From JBGTGT01 sp051439375 (GTDB lineage Bacteria; Cyanobacteriota; Cyanobacteriia; Cyanobacteriales; Microcystaceae): a DNA stretch of 64,000 nucleotides. Every line of letters begins with the position of its first letter. The stretch's first letter is position 1. Shown here piece after piece: positions 16,735 to 25,361 of the stretch. The notes beneath the pieces are model-generated. The model did no database searches. It worked only from the letters and a program-made list of their open reading frames with translations, and was not told where the DNA came from. The position numbers and the translations under genes were made by a program. The stretch spans positions 1 through 64,000 of the forward strand of contig JBFRWB010000192.1 of assembly GCA_051439375.1 (NCBI GenBank). Direction: 5' to 3'.

Positions 16735-16763
16735 TTGACATCGTGTAAAATTAACACTAAGAT
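16735..16763 (+). promoter_or_regulatory. Sigma-70-type promoter of the PP2C-kinase cluster
   Basis: TTGACA at 16735-16740, 17-base spacer, TAAGAT at 16758-16763. Predicted start near 16770, about 23 bases before the PP2C ATG. Confidence 0.6.
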
Positions 16764-16792
16764 AGTTAGTATAGATTAAACACAAAGTAGCC

Positions 16793-17656
16793 ATGAACAG
16801 TCAAAGTCAATTTGCAGTAGCGGGTGGTTCAGTCATCGGGCGAAACCACGCATTAATGGGTAAAAACAACCAAGATGCTTATGAAAGCTTCAGCAATGAT
16901 AACCTAACGCTTGCTGTCGTTTGTGATGGTTGTGGAAGTTGTCCCCATAGTGAGGTGGGAGCTAAATGGGGGGCTAAATTATGGATTAAAACCCTATTAA
17001 ATTATGTAGAGACTTATCCTAATCAACCGATTAATCAAACAGTCATTAAAGATAATCTTCTACAAGAATTAGAAAAAATGGTGATAAGTTTAGCAGTAAA
17101 CCAAACCATTCATACTATTATTCACGATTACTTTCTATTCACCCTAATTGGCGTTGTTATTACCCCTCAACTGACAACGATTATGGCGTTAGGAGATGGA
17201 ATTATTTCGGTTAATGAACAGTTAACCGTCTTACCTGACTTTCCTAATAATGCGCCCCCTTATCTTGCTTATCAATTACTGGATACAATCACTAATTTTG
17301 ACTTTATTATTCATGAGGAAATTTCAACACAGGATGTTAATTCTATTTTAATTGGTACAGATGGGGTTAAAGACTTATTTAATTTAGAAAATCTAGATTT
17401 AAAAGTCACTAATATTTATCAATTTTATCAAAATGAATCCTATTTTAAAAATCCTGATTTAATTCGTCGTCATCTGTTTTTAATGAATCGGGAAAAAATC
17501 ATTCCTAATTGGCAAACTCGCAAACTCAATAAAGAAATAGGATTATTATCAGACGATACAACATTAATTGTCATAAAAAAAAATCCATTTGTAGGGATGC
17601 AAGAAAACCTGCGCCCGCAAACAAGATTTAGCCCTTACCCTAAGCAATTCAGATAG
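16793..17656 (+). CDS. PP2C-type protein phosphatase
   Basis: Metal-dependent Ser/Thr phosphatase-like protein of 287 residues, cytoplasmic. Metal and phosphate motifs of the PP2C fold are present: an early Asp28 in GKNNQDAYE, Asp45-Gly in VVCDGCGSC, ALGDGIISV in the middle, IGTDGVKDLF near 187 and SDDTTLIVI near 252. The N-terminal GGSVIGRNHALMGKNNQDA is typical of the short PP2C_2 group found next to kinases and vWA proteins. It is the first gene of a co-directional set with the kinase-like gene 37 bases downstream, and it has its own good promoter. Likely role: removes phosphates placed by the neighbouring kinase. The partner assignment is inference from gene order. Confidence 0.88.
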   Translation: MNSQSQFAVAGGSVIGRNHALMGKNNQDAYESFSNDNLTLAVVCDGCGSCPHSEVGAKWGAKLWIKTLLNYVETYPNQPINQTVIKDNLLQELEKMVISLAVNQTIHTIIHDYFLFTLIGVVITPQLTTIMALGDGIISVNEQLTVLPDFPNNAPPYLAYQLLDTITNFDFIIHEEISTQDVNSILIGTDGVKDLFNLENLDLKVTNIYQFYQNESYFKNPDLIRRHLFLMNREKIIPNWQTRKLNKEIGLLSDDTTLIVIKKNPFVGMQENLRPQTRFSPYPKQFR

Positions 17657-17693
17657 CCATAGCCCATCCTATAATTACTTAAAAGGATACATT

Positions 17694-19565
17694 ATGAATA
17701 TTTATCTAAACGGACAAAAAATAAAACTTTCCCCTCACAAAGCCATTGGTAAAGGTGGGGAAGCAGATGTTTTTCAACTTAGTGATCAACAAGCGGTAAA
17801 AGTCTTTAAACCCCCCACCCATCCCGACTATCAAGGACTTCCTTTAGCACAAAAAGCAGCAGAAGAACGTTTACAAGAACATCAACAAAAATTACGCTAT
17901 TTTCCTCAATCTTTACCTACCAATGTTATTAAACCGCAAGACTTAGTGACCGATAAAACAGGACAAAAAATTGTCGGTTATACAATGGCTTTTTTAGCCA
18001 ACAGTCTGCCCTTATTTAAGTATAGCGATCGCCGTTTTCGTTTAACCAGTGGCATTGATAATCAAACAGTCATTGAACTTTTTAAACAATTACATAAAAA
18101 TGTTAATCAACTGCATCAATTTAAGGTAATTATTGGGGATTTTAATGACTTAAATATTTTAATTTCAGCAAATAAACTTTATTTAATTGATGCAGATTCT
18201 TATCAATATTATTCATTTCTTTGTAGGGTTTTTACTCCTCGTTTTGTAGATCCTCTATTATGTAATCCTAATGAGAATCAATTAATTTTACAACAAACTT
18301 ATAATATTTTTTCTGATTGGTATGCTTTTACGGTCATGTTAATGCAGTGTTTATTATTTGTTGAACCTTATGGTGGTGTTTATAAACCCAAGAATAAACA
18401 AGCAAAGATTCCTCAATCTCAGCGTCCTTTACAACGCATTACGATTTTTAATCCAGAGGTTAAATATCCTAAACCTGCGATTCCCTATCGAGTCTTAGGA
18501 GATGATTTATTACACTATTTTCATCAATGTTTTACCCAAGATAAACGAACGATTTTTCCTGAAACCTTACTAAACAATTTACAATGGTATAAATGTCCGA
18601 GTTGTGGGGTTGAATCAAACTATACATCTTGTCCTATTTGTCATCAAACAATTATTAAACAAGTTCCCAAGACAAGTATTTCGAGTAATCTAATTGTTAA
18701 CACTGTCTTTAAAACCTCTGGATTGATTGTAGAGGTATATCTAGAAAATGATCAGTTAAAATGGCTGTATCATGAAGATCAAAGCTTTAAACGGGAAGAT
18801 CAAAGTATTATTTTACAAGGAGATTTAGATCCTTATCTACAATTTTGGTTAAAGAATAATCTAACCTTTGTAGGAAGACAAGGAAAAGTGATTGCTTTAC
18901 AATCTCAACAAGTAAAATCTCAATTAGCAGTTGATAGTTATGACCATCAATTAATGTTTAGATGTAATGAAGTCGGAAGGTATTGGTTATATCAAGGACA
19001 ATTACTTAAACAGGGTAAGTTAGGAGCAGAATATATAGGAGATATTTTAGAAAATCAAACACAATTTTGGATTGGCTCTCATTTCGGATTTGGATTTTAT
19101 CGAGCAGGAAATATTAATACTGCTTTTGTCTTTAATCTTAACCATGTGGGTATCAATGATCAAGTTAAATTACCGAATCTTTTAGGCAAATTAATTGATG
19201 CTTATTGTACCTTTAGTCAAAATTATTGTTGGTTTTTCATTACTTTAGAAAACCAAAGACAATTAATCAATAAAGTTTATGTAATTAATCAAAAAGGAGA
19301 TGTTATCACCATGACAGAAGCCACTCTAACAGATAATCTATGGTTATCTACTCTACGGGGAAAATTTGCCTTAAATCATGCTTTATTAGCAGCCACCGAT
19401 GAAGGAATTATTCGCTTAGAGGTACAAAGTGACAAAATTGTTCAAACCAAAACCTTTACTGAAACTGAACCTTATGTTGATCAAAGTTCTCAATTATTTG
19501 CCTCCTCACAAGGTATTTATGTTGTTAATTCAAAGGAGATTAATTTTATGAGTTATCAATCATGA
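17694..19565 (+). CDS. Protein-kinase-like protein with C-terminal zinc ribbon
   Basis: A 623-residue protein. The N-terminal ~290 residues form a divergent kinase fold: glycine loop IGKGGEADVF (18-27), Lys36 in QAVKVF, catalytic-loop-like IGDFNDLNILI with Asp149 and Asn154, and Asp166 in LIDADSY replacing DFG. Asp, Asn and Lys are all retained, so activity is plausible. A zinc ribbon follows with CPSC (301-304) and CPIC (313-316). Residues ~330-623 form a beta-rich domain without a family I recognise. This architecture is typical of kinases paired with PP2C and vWA genes. ATAAAAGGATAC-like purine sequence lies before the ATG at 17694. Substrate unknown; the vWA protein downstream is a candidate. 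Confidence 0.85.
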   Translation: MNIYLNGQKIKLSPHKAIGKGGEADVFQLSDQQAVKVFKPPTHPDYQGLPLAQKAAEERLQEHQQKLRYFPQSLPTNVIKPQDLVTDKTGQKIVGYTMAFLANSLPLFKYSDRRFRLTSGIDNQTVIELFKQLHKNVNQLHQFKVIIGDFNDLNILISANKLYLIDADSYQYYSFLCRVFTPRFVDPLLCNPNENQLILQQTYNIFSDWYAFTVMLMQCLLFVEPYGGVYKPKNKQAKIPQSQRPLQRITIFNPEVKYPKPAIPYRVLGDDLLHYFHQCFTQDKRTIFPETLLNNLQWYKCPSCGVESNYTSCPICHQTIIKQVPKTSISSNLIVNTVFKTSGLIVEVYLENDQLKWLYHEDQSFKREDQSIILQGDLDPYLQFWLKNNLTFVGRQGKVIALQSQQVKSQLAVDSYDHQLMFRCNEVGRYWLYQGQLLKQGKLGAEYIGDILENQTQFWIGSHFGFGFYRAGNINTAFVFNLNHVGINDQVKLPNLLGKLIDAYCTFSQNYCWFFITLENQRQLINKVYVINQKGDVITMTEATLTDNLWLSTLRGKFALNHALLAATDEGIIRLEVQSDKIVQTKTFTETEPYVDQSSQLFASSQGIYVVNSKEINFMSYQS

Positions 19566-19647
19566 AGTCAGAAGTATGAAGTTTACCCGATCTCCGTATT
19601 TCTCTCTCTTATCAACCCTAATGCCTAATTTAGAGACTTAATAGTTT

Positions 19648-19661
19648 AGGGCTAAAGCCCT
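19648..19661. repeat. AGGGCTAAAGCCCT palindrome
   Basis: Perfect 14-base inverted repeat in the 132-base gap between kinase and hydrolase genes, followed by TACTACGAACC. This type of palindrome is scattered in cyanobacterial genomes. Confidence 0.55.
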
Positions 19662-19697
19662 TACTACGAACCATATTTTATCAGAGGAAAATCAACC

Positions 19698-20744
19698 ATG
19701 ATTACGACTATTCAACAGCTTCCGATTCCTACATTTTTTGACTCTAAACAAGTAGAAAAAGTTTGGCGAGTTCCCTATCAAGCCCGTGCAGTAGATGCTC
19801 AAAACTGGGCTAATCAGTATAAAATTAAACCAGCTGCGCAAGATAAAACTCGTATTTGTTTGATGATTATTGATGCTCAAAATACCTTTTGTTTACCAGA
19901 TTTTGAGCTATTTGTAGGGGGACAATCAGGACGAGGAGCAATTGATGATAATATCCGTTTGTGTGAGTTTATCTATCGTAATTTAGAGACAATAACTGAA
20001 ATTGCACCCACAATGGATACCCATACATCTATGCAGATTTTTCACTCTATTTTTTGGATTAATGATTTAGGAGAACATCCCCAACCCCATAGTTCAATTA
20101 GTCTAGAAGATGTGCAGAAAGGTATTTGGAAAGTCAATCCTGCGATTGCTTATAGTCTCGCTAAAGGCAATTATATGGGGCTGCAAAATTATGCCTTACA
20201 TTATGTCAAAAAACTGCATGATGAAGGTAAATATCCTTTGACAATTTGGCCGTATCATGCTGTCTTAGGCGGAATCGGTCATTGTTTAGTTTCCTCCCTT
20301 GAAGAAGCCTTATTTTTCCATAATTTGGTGCGTCACAGTCAAACCAATTTTGAAATTAAAGGAGGCAACCCTTTAACCGAAAACTATTCTGTATTGCGTC
20401 CTGAAGTTTTAGAAGATAATCAAGGCCGTCCAATTGCTCAAAAAAATACCCGTTTTATCCGTAAACTATTGGACTTTGATGCAGTTATTATTGCTGGCCA
20501 AGCGAAGAGTCATTGTGTTGCTTGGACAATTGATGATTTACTAACAGAAATCTTGGCACAAGATCCCAATTTAGCCCAGAAAGTTTATCTCTTAGAAGAT
20601 TGTACATCCCCTGTTGTTGTCCCCGGTGTTGTTGACTTTACCCCTCAAGCGGATGCAGCTTTTCAACGGTTTGCAAATGCAGGAATGCACCTTGTGAAAT
20701 CCTCAATTCCCTTAGCAGATTTTCCTAATTTAACTATTCGTTAA
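19698..20744 (+). CDS. Isochorismatase-fold cysteine hydrolase
   Basis: A 348-residue member of the isochorismatase/nicotinamidase superfamily, longer than the usual ~200. Visible features: Asp59 in LMIIDAQNTF, MDTHTSMQIFHS in the metal-site region, a WPYHAVLGGIGH segment, and the nucleophile Cys273 in AGQAKSHCVAWT. Catalytic Asp and Cys are present, so hydrolysis of an amide or vinyl-ether substrate is likely, but the substrate cannot be predicted. GAGGAAAATC lies just before the ATG. It sits between the kinase and the vWA genes in the same direction, 132 and 155 bases away, which suggests it belongs to the same module. Confidence 0.88.
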   Translation: MITTIQQLPIPTFFDSKQVEKVWRVPYQARAVDAQNWANQYKIKPAAQDKTRICLMIIDAQNTFCLPDFELFVGGQSGRGAIDDNIRLCEFIYRNLETITEIAPTMDTHTSMQIFHSIFWINDLGEHPQPHSSISLEDVQKGIWKVNPAIAYSLAKGNYMGLQNYALHYVKKLHDEGKYPLTIWPYHAVLGGIGHCLVSSLEEALFFHNLVRHSQTNFEIKGGNPLTENYSVLRPEVLEDNQGRPIAQKNTRFIRKLLDFDAVIIAGQAKSHCVAWTIDDLLTEILAQDPNLAQKVYLLEDCTSPVVVPGVVDFTPQADAAFQRFANAGMHLVKSSIPLADFPNLTIR

Positions 20745-20747
20745 TTT

Positions 20748-20793
20748 TAAGGTTTTAGGTGTAAGGTACTAGGTGTAAGGTACTAGGTATTAG
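20748..20793 (+). repeat. Heptamer-like repeats (AGGTGTAAGGTACT type)
   Basis: Tandem AGGTxTxAGGTACTAGG units in the gap between hydrolase and vWA genes. Related to the TTTTAGG/CCCGAAA arrays elsewhere in the window. Confidence 0.6.
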
Positions 20794-20899
20794 GTTGAAT
20801 TTTTTACTCATTAAAGTCAGAGAAAACTCTCCTAATTACCATTCAGTTCAAGTTCAAGTATCAGTCTCAATCCCTATATCATTTCAAGGAGTTTTCACC

Positions 20900-21682
20900 A
20901 TGTCTGATCCCATTAATGTTAACGATCTTTTCCAAAATGCACAAGACGATGGACTCTTATCTAATGCGTCTTTAACTGCTTTAGATGTAGCGGATATTGG
21001 TACTCAAATTCAAGCAGGTTTAGGCGTAGAAATTGATGATTTTATGTCAAGTGAAGTGGTGTTAGTTACCATTATGCCCGATGATTCTGGTTCGATTCGT
21101 TTTAGTGGTAATTCCCAAGCTGTAAGAGGTGGCCATAATTGCATCTTAGATGCTTTAGCTCAAAGTCAACAAAAAGATAACATTTTGATCCATAATCGCT
21201 ATTTGAATGGTCATGTTCTTTATCCCTATTGTCCCCTTGATCAAGCCATTCGCATGACCCCCCAAAACTATAATCCTAACTTGGGAACACCGTTATATGA
21301 TCAAACTTTAGTATTATTAGGAACGGTGTTAGCTAAAGCCCAAGAATTTGCTGATAATGGGGTAGCGGTTCGTACCATTACCTTACTTATTACCGATGGT
21401 GCAGATGAGGGTTCATTCCGCACAAACGCCCAAGATATTAACTCTATTATCCAAGATATGTTAAAGGCAGAAAATCACATTATTGCAGCAATGGGAATTG
21501 ATGATGGAGGTTATACGAATTTTCGAGATGTGTTTAAACAAATGGGAATTCGGCCTGAATGGATTTTAACCCCTAGCAATAGTGACACAGAAATTCGTAA
21601 GGCATTCCAAGTCTTTTCTCAATCGGCAGTTACTGTTAGCCAAGGTGGAGGAAATATGACTTCTTTTGGTGGATTTGCTTAA
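20900..21682 (+). CDS. von Willebrand factor A domain protein (TerY-like)
   Basis: A 260-residue cytoplasmic protein consisting of a helical N-terminus (~50 residues) and one vWA domain. The metal-ion-dependent adhesion site is complete: DDSGS at 61-65 (Asp-x-Ser-x-Ser), Thr in LGTPLYDQT and Asp in LLITDGADEG. I start at the ATG at 20900 because AAGGAG lies nine bases before it; the frame is open upstream, but that part is low-complexity. vWA proteins of this kind act as metal-dependent scaffolds and occur with PP2C and kinase genes in TerY-type triads, which is exactly the neighbourhood here. A weak hairpin follows the gene. Confidence 0.88.
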   Translation: MSDPINVNDLFQNAQDDGLLSNASLTALDVADIGTQIQAGLGVEIDDFMSSEVVLVTIMPDDSGSIRFSGNSQAVRGGHNCILDALAQSQQKDNILIHNRYLNGHVLYPYCPLDQAIRMTPQNYNPNLGTPLYDQTLVLLGTVLAKAQEFADNGVAVRTITLLITDGADEGSFRTNAQDINSIIQDMLKAENHIIAAMGIDDGGYTNFRDVFKQMGIRPEWILTPSNSDTEIRKAFQVFSQSAVTVSQGGGNMTSFGGFA

Positions 21683-21699
21683 AAACGATAGGGTAAGAA

Positions 21700-21727
21700 G
21701 AGAACCGAATTTTTATTGACGGTTTTC
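21700..21727 (+). terminator. Weak terminator-like hairpin after the vWA gene
   Basis: GAGAACCG at 21700-21707 pairs with CGGTTTTC at 21720-21727 (one G-T pair). No strong T-run follows. Confidence 0.35.
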
Positions 21728-21885
21728 CTCACCTATCTTTAAAACAAGAAAATACGCCCATTACCCTATTTTATTTCAGGGAAACCGTATTACCTCCTTC
21801 AAATAACTTAGTTAATATTGAGTCAAGCAACGGGATAAATTAACTATCCCTAAAAGATTAAACAAACTGCTTGGAGGTCACAATT

Positions 21886-22332
21886 ATGGCTTTAACTCGT
21901 TATAATCCTTTCCACGAATTAGAAACCTTACAACGTCGTATGAATCGTTTATTTGATGACTCTCTTCTCCCCACTTGGGATTGGAAAGAGATTGAAGAAT
22001 TATCCTTTACTCCTGCGGCTGAAATTTCCGAAACCGATGAAGCGGTTGTATTAAAACTCGAAGTCCCCGGAATGGACGCAAAAGATTTAGATATTCAAGT
22101 GTCTAAAGATACGGTTTCTATTACTGGGGAACGGAAAATGGAACACCGTAGCGAAGATAAGGGAGTAACTCGTTCTGAGTTCCGTTATGGTCAATTCCAA
22201 CGGGTTATTTCTCTTCCTGCTTTAGTCCAAAATACCAATGTTAAAGCAGAGTATAAAGATGGTATTCTTCATCTTACCCTTCCCAAAGCTGAAGAAGAAA
22301 AAAATAAAGTCGTGAAAGTCAATCTTGACTAG
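21886..22332 (+). CDS. Small heat-shock protein, Hsp20/alpha-crystallin family
   Basis: ATP-independent holding chaperone that binds unfolding proteins. From the ATG at 21886 it has 148 residues; TTGGAGGT lies seven bases before this codon, which decides against the ATG 15 bases upstream. The N-terminus MALTRYNPFHELETLQRRMN is standard, the alpha-crystallin domain spans about 45-140 (EVPGMDAKDLDIQVSKDTVS, then the GERK strand), and the closing motif is GILHLTLPK. The usual C-terminal IxI is degenerate. It is monocistronic with a hairpin after it. No CIRCE-type inverted repeat was found upstream, so the heat-shock control is not evident. Confidence 0.95.
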   Translation: MALTRYNPFHELETLQRRMNRLFDDSLLPTWDWKEIEELSFTPAAEISETDEAVVLKLEVPGMDAKDLDIQVSKDTVSITGERKMEHRSEDKGVTRSEFRYGQFQRVISLPALVQNTNVKAEYKDGILHLTLPKAEEEKNKVVKVNLD

Positions 22333-22379
22333 GGTAGATGATTGAATCACCATTAATTGTTCAAGATAGTTAATCTGAT

Positions 22380-22411
22380 TGAGGTGGGTAAAACACTCAC
22401 CTCATTATTTA
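22380..22411 (+). terminator. Terminator of hsp20
   Basis: TGAGGTG pairs with CACCTCA around a ~10-base loop, followed by TTATTTATTT. Confidence 0.7.
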
Positions 22412-22441
22412 TTTGTTAATAGATATCTCCCAAAGAGATAT

Positions 22442-22741
22442 CTAGTCGATTTTGATAGCATCTACATCAATGGTTTTACCAGATTCAGATTCATCTGGAT
22501 TCTCTAATGGTTCAACAGTTGAAGGATTTAATGCTTCAGAAACTATCTGAGTAATTCCAGTAAATAAAAGGGTTAGGAGAACAAAATCGTCAATTTGGCC
22601 AGCAATGGGTAGAAAATCAGGCGATATGTCAATAGGGCTTAGAAAGTAAATCAAAGTCCCCAAAATAACTAACCAGCGATACTGGGGATGAAACAAAGCT
22701 TTTTGATACCAATAGTAGAGAGATTGGATAGGTAATTTCAT
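22442..22741 (-). CDS. DUF1232 (YkvA-type) small membrane protein
   Basis: From the ATG at 22741 the protein has 99 residues. The DUF1232 core is clear: LFHPQYRWLVILGTLIYFLS, then PIDISPDFLPIAGQIDDFVL, which forms two membrane helices around the conserved Pro-Ile-Asp-x-x-Pro-Asp. The C-terminal 35 residues are acidic and unstructured. An ATG nine codons upstream exists but adds an unlikely hydrophobic stub. The function of the family is not established. The gene lies on the minus strand between hsp20 (convergent) and the 3' end of the phycocyanin operon. Confidence 0.85.
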   Translation of the reverse strand: MKLPIQSLYYWYQKALFHPQYRWLVILGTLIYFLSPIDISPDFLPIAGQIDDFVLLTLLFTGITQIVSEALNPSTVEPLENPDESESGKTIDVDAIKID

Positions 22742-22815
22742 GTTAATTGAGACTATTATTAATAACAATTCTAATTCTAGAAGTTTAACAATTTATACAC
22801 AGAAAGATTCAAAAC

Positions 22816-22848
22816 CTAAAACATCGGTAGGTATGACCCCACCGATGC
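22816..22848 (-). terminator. Terminator of the cpc operon
   Basis: On the minus strand CATCGGT pairs with ACCGATG around a 12-base loop, followed by TTTTAGGTTTTG. Confidence 0.7.
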
Positions 22849-22875
22849 TTAAAATTAGATTAGATAGCACTAATC

Positions 22876-23127
22876 TCAGTTTTCTGATGCGTCTCCCACG
22901 CTAAGAGGTTGGATATTGACAATTTCACCACCTAAGCGATTGATTCGTAGCATTTCTTCATTCATCCGTCCATAGGGGACTTTAATAAAGACGCTACCAC
23001 TGCGACGAATAGGATAGCTATTTTTGTCACTTTCTTTACTTTGTCGTAAGCCTTTAACTTCATAGAGAAAGACGCGGTTAGCAGAAGGACTGTTTCCAGT
23101 ACCAACAAGGGATGATCTACTTAACAT
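22876..23127 (-). CDS. cpcD: Phycobilisome rod-capping linker CpcD
   Basis: Small linker (83 residues) that caps the distal end of phycocyanin rods and limits their length. The CpcD domain occupies most of the chain: VFLYEVKGLRQ near the N-terminus, the basic SYPIRRSGSVFIKVPYGRMN, and RINRLGGEIVNIQPL at the end. I start at the ATG at 23127, which gives the standard length and N-terminus MLSRSSLVG; the frame is open further upstream. Last gene of cpcBACD; a terminator follows 28 bases after the stop. Confidence 0.95.
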   Translation of the reverse strand: MLSRSSLVGTGNSPSANRVFLYEVKGLRQSKESDKNSYPIRRSGSVFIKVPYGRMNEEMLRINRLGGEIVNIQPLSVGDASEN

Positions 23128-23230
23128 GACTTTGTGTTTGCTTTTGTTAACCGTTTTCGTTAATAATGGAAGGCCAAGACATTTTTTACCCCAATAGGGA
23201 CACAATCACAATCTTTGTGTCCCCTTTTTC

Positions 23231-24109
23231 TTAGTCTAAACTGGCAGGGGTAATACTTGCGATACGACCACCAGAACGACCAACTCGTTGTAAGGTGGCA
23301 GATAATTCTTCGTAAGGAACAAAAATGGCTTTGTTACTACGACGTACACTGGGATAGCCGGGGCGACCAATACCTGTAATCTCTACCCGATAGATTTTGC
23401 GATCGCTACCATAGGGTAAGTTGCCGCCTAATGCTTTGGCTGGGGTTTCATTTTTCTTGGATCTCAAATAAGACCAACCACTGTTATTACCAGAAGGGCC
23501 GACCACGGTAGAAGAACTATTTTGACCCAATTCTGTGGCTAAACGAGTGTTCTTACGCTCAATTTGCGAGCGATCACTATTGGCGTATCCCCGATACAAG
23601 CGGAACATACGGGTAAAACCAACGGTTTTTTGACCAGTTTGAGTATTAAATCCCCGATAATAGGGAACGATGCTATCACCAAAGTTTTCTTGATACTCTA
23701 CTGAATCGATATAAGAATCAATTTCAGCATCAAATCCTTGGTTTTCATAGAGGTCTAGGTGATAAATCACTTCAGCCTCATCGTAAGGCGCACGGCCTAA
23801 CAGATGTTTATAGTTGAGTTCAATCACTCTGGTTTGAAAATTGTCATACAAAAACTTGTTTTTGTATAGTTCAGACTTGGCTACAGCACGGACAAATTCT
23901 CGTACCGTAATTGCACCGTTCCGCACTAAAGATTCGGCACTTTTGAGTCGTTCTGACTCCATAATATAGTCATTGCCAAGCACTTGACGATAAACGGCGC
24001 GAATTACAGCATTAACATCATTTTCTGTCCAGTCTGGTCTTAATTCTACTGGTGAAGCACTGCTGAATGCGGAAGTCCCTAAACGGGAGGCTGCTACAGT
24101 TATGGCCAC
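23231..24109 (-). CDS. cpcC: Phycobilisome phycocyanin rod linker CpcC
   Basis: Linker polypeptide (292 residues, ~33 kDa class) that joins phycocyanin hexamers into rods and tunes energy transfer. The N-terminal PBS-linker domain spans about 20-165 (ENDVNAVIRAVYRQVLGNDY, ELNYKHLLGRAPYDEAEV), followed by a Ser/Asn-rich bridge and a C-terminal CpcD-like domain at about 235-290 (KIYRVEITGIGRPGYPSVRR). Third gene of the operon; only one cpcC copy is present here. A hairpin in the 130-base gap between cpcA and cpcC could set the lower expression of linkers. Confidence 0.96.
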   Translation of the reverse strand: MAITVAASRLGTSAFSSASPVELRPDWTENDVNAVIRAVYRQVLGNDYIMESERLKSAESLVRNGAITVREFVRAVAKSELYKNKFLYDNFQTRVIELNYKHLLGRAPYDEAEVIYHLDLYENQGFDAEIDSYIDSVEYQENFGDSIVPYYRGFNTQTGQKTVGFTRMFRLYRGYANSDRSQIERKNTRLATELGQNSSSTVVGPSGNNSGWSYLRSKKNETPAKALGGNLPYGSDRKIYRVEITGIGRPGYPSVRRSNKAIFVPYEELSATLQRVGRSGGRIASITPASLD

Positions 24110-24202
24110 TGATTTACTCCTTACTCAATCGATGGTTATCAAAGCGTAAATATAATAAGACCCGGAAAATCAGATGATTGAAGACGATTTGGCCAACAAC
24201 CT

Positions 24203-24216
24203 CCTGGCTTTCCAGG
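24203..24216 (-). promoter_or_regulatory. Stem-loop between cpcA and cpcC
   Basis: CCTGG at 24203-24207 and CCAGG at 24212-24216 with a 4-base loop, within a wider GGCC-rich inverted region. It has no T-run, so partial termination or mRNA processing is more likely than full termination. Confidence 0.45.
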
Positions 24217-24239
24217 CCATTTGAACCCTAATTAGCTAA

Positions 24240-24728
24240 CTAGCTTAAGGCATTAATTGCATAATCAAGGTAAGAATTGGCTTCAACGGCAGCATCGCCA
24301 CTGAGTCCATGATTTGCCTTGATATATTTCAAGGCTTCGATGTACCAGCTAGGAGACAAGTCAAAGGTTTTGTTGATTTCGTCGATACCAGCGAGTAGAT
24401 ACTCATCCATGGGTCCGGTTCCACCAGCAACTAGGCAGTAAGTTACCATACGGAGATAATAACCAATATCACGAGCGCATTTGTCTTTACCCCGTTGATC
24501 TTGAGCAAAGTTGGGGCCGGAGGTTTGGGTGGTGTAGGGGTATTTGCTGTAAACAGCGTTGGCTGCACCGTCAATTAAGGTTTGAGATTTGTCGGTTAAG
24601 GCACGAGCAGCTTGTAAGCTGGCAGTTGCTTGACGAAAACGACCAAAGGCAACTTGAAGTTCGGTGCTGCTGAGAAAACGGCCTTGAGAATCAGCAGATG
24701 CAACAGCTTCAGTTAAAGGGGTCTTCAT
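24240..24728 (-). CDS. cpcA: C-phycocyanin alpha subunit
   Basis: Light-harvesting biliprotein of the phycobilisome rod; 162 residues from the ATG at 24728 (an upstream in-frame ATG six codons earlier would break the standard N-terminus MKTPLTEAV). The bilin attachment residue is Cys84 in KDKCARDIGYYLR. It pairs with CpcB from the gene directly upstream. The alpha-84 bilin is normally attached by the CpcE/CpcF lyase, and cpcE is 12 kb away at 37093; cpcF is not in the window. Confidence 0.98.
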   Translation of the reverse strand: MKTPLTEAVASADSQGRFLSSTELQVAFGRFRQATASLQAARALTDKSQTLIDGAANAVYSKYPYTTQTSGPNFAQDQRGKDKCARDIGYYLRMVTYCLVAGGTGPMDEYLLAGIDEINKTFDLSPSWYIEALKYIKANHGLSGDAAVEANSYLDYAINALS

Positions 24729-24842
24729 GGTATTGGTATCTCCCAAATTTAAGTTTACTAAGTTTTCCGAGGTGGAGGGTAAGCTGGAAAAGTTCCTTTA
24801 CCCAGTTGAAAGTGACAGATTACGATGTCTAATTATTTAGAC

Positions 24843-25361
24843 TTATGAAACAGCAGCAGCAGCAGCGTCAAAGTAACCAGCGATTTCAGACATCAAAGAG
24901 CTACAGTCACCGGGGGTGATGTTGCTACTATCGTTAGCAATTGCGACCGCTGCCTCTTTCATTTTGTTAACACCTACTGCAACAGAAGCACCGGGAGTAC
25001 CAAGGGCAACATAGGTTTCACGAAGTCCGTTTAGACAACGATCATTAAGAACACTTGCATCACCAGAGAAGATTGCATAGGTGATATAGCGCAAGATGAT
25101 TTCCATATCCCGTAAGCAAGCAGCCATACGACGGCTGGTGTAAGCATTTCCACCGGGAGCAATTAATTGAGGCTGTTCAGCAAATAAAGCACGAGCGGCA
25201 TCCGCAACAATGGAAGAAGCATTGCTGGTAATGCGGTTAACAGAATCCATCCGCTTGTTGCTTTCAGCAACCATTGCGCTTAACGCATCTAACTGAGAGC
25301 TACTTAAATACTCACCGCGAGCGTCGGCCTGAGAAACAACTTTGGTAAATGCGTCAAACAT
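24843..25361 (-). CDS. cpcB: C-phycocyanin beta subunit
   Basis: Partner of CpcA in phycocyanin; 172 residues. Both bilin-binding cysteines are present: Cys82 in RRMAACLRDME and Cys153 in TPGDCSSLMSE. Asn72 in PGGNAYTSRR is the residue usually methylated by CpcM. First gene of cpcBACD on the minus strand. AGGAGAC lies a few bases before the ATG. The 494-base gap upstream, shared with the divergent NTRC gene, must hold the operon promoter and a long leader. Confidence 0.98.
   Translation of the reverse strand: MFDAFTKVVSQADARGEYLSSSQLDALSAMVAESNKRMDSVNRITSNASSIVADAARALFAEQPQLIAPGGNAYTSRRMAACLRDMEIILRYITYAIFSGDASVLNDRCLNGLRETYVALGTPGASVAVGVNKMKEAAVAIANDSSNITPGDCSSLMSEIAGYFDAAAAAVS

Noticed and set aside
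21780..21885. Search for a CIRCE operator upstream of hsp20
   Set aside because: No TTAGCACTC/GAGTGCTAA pair found.
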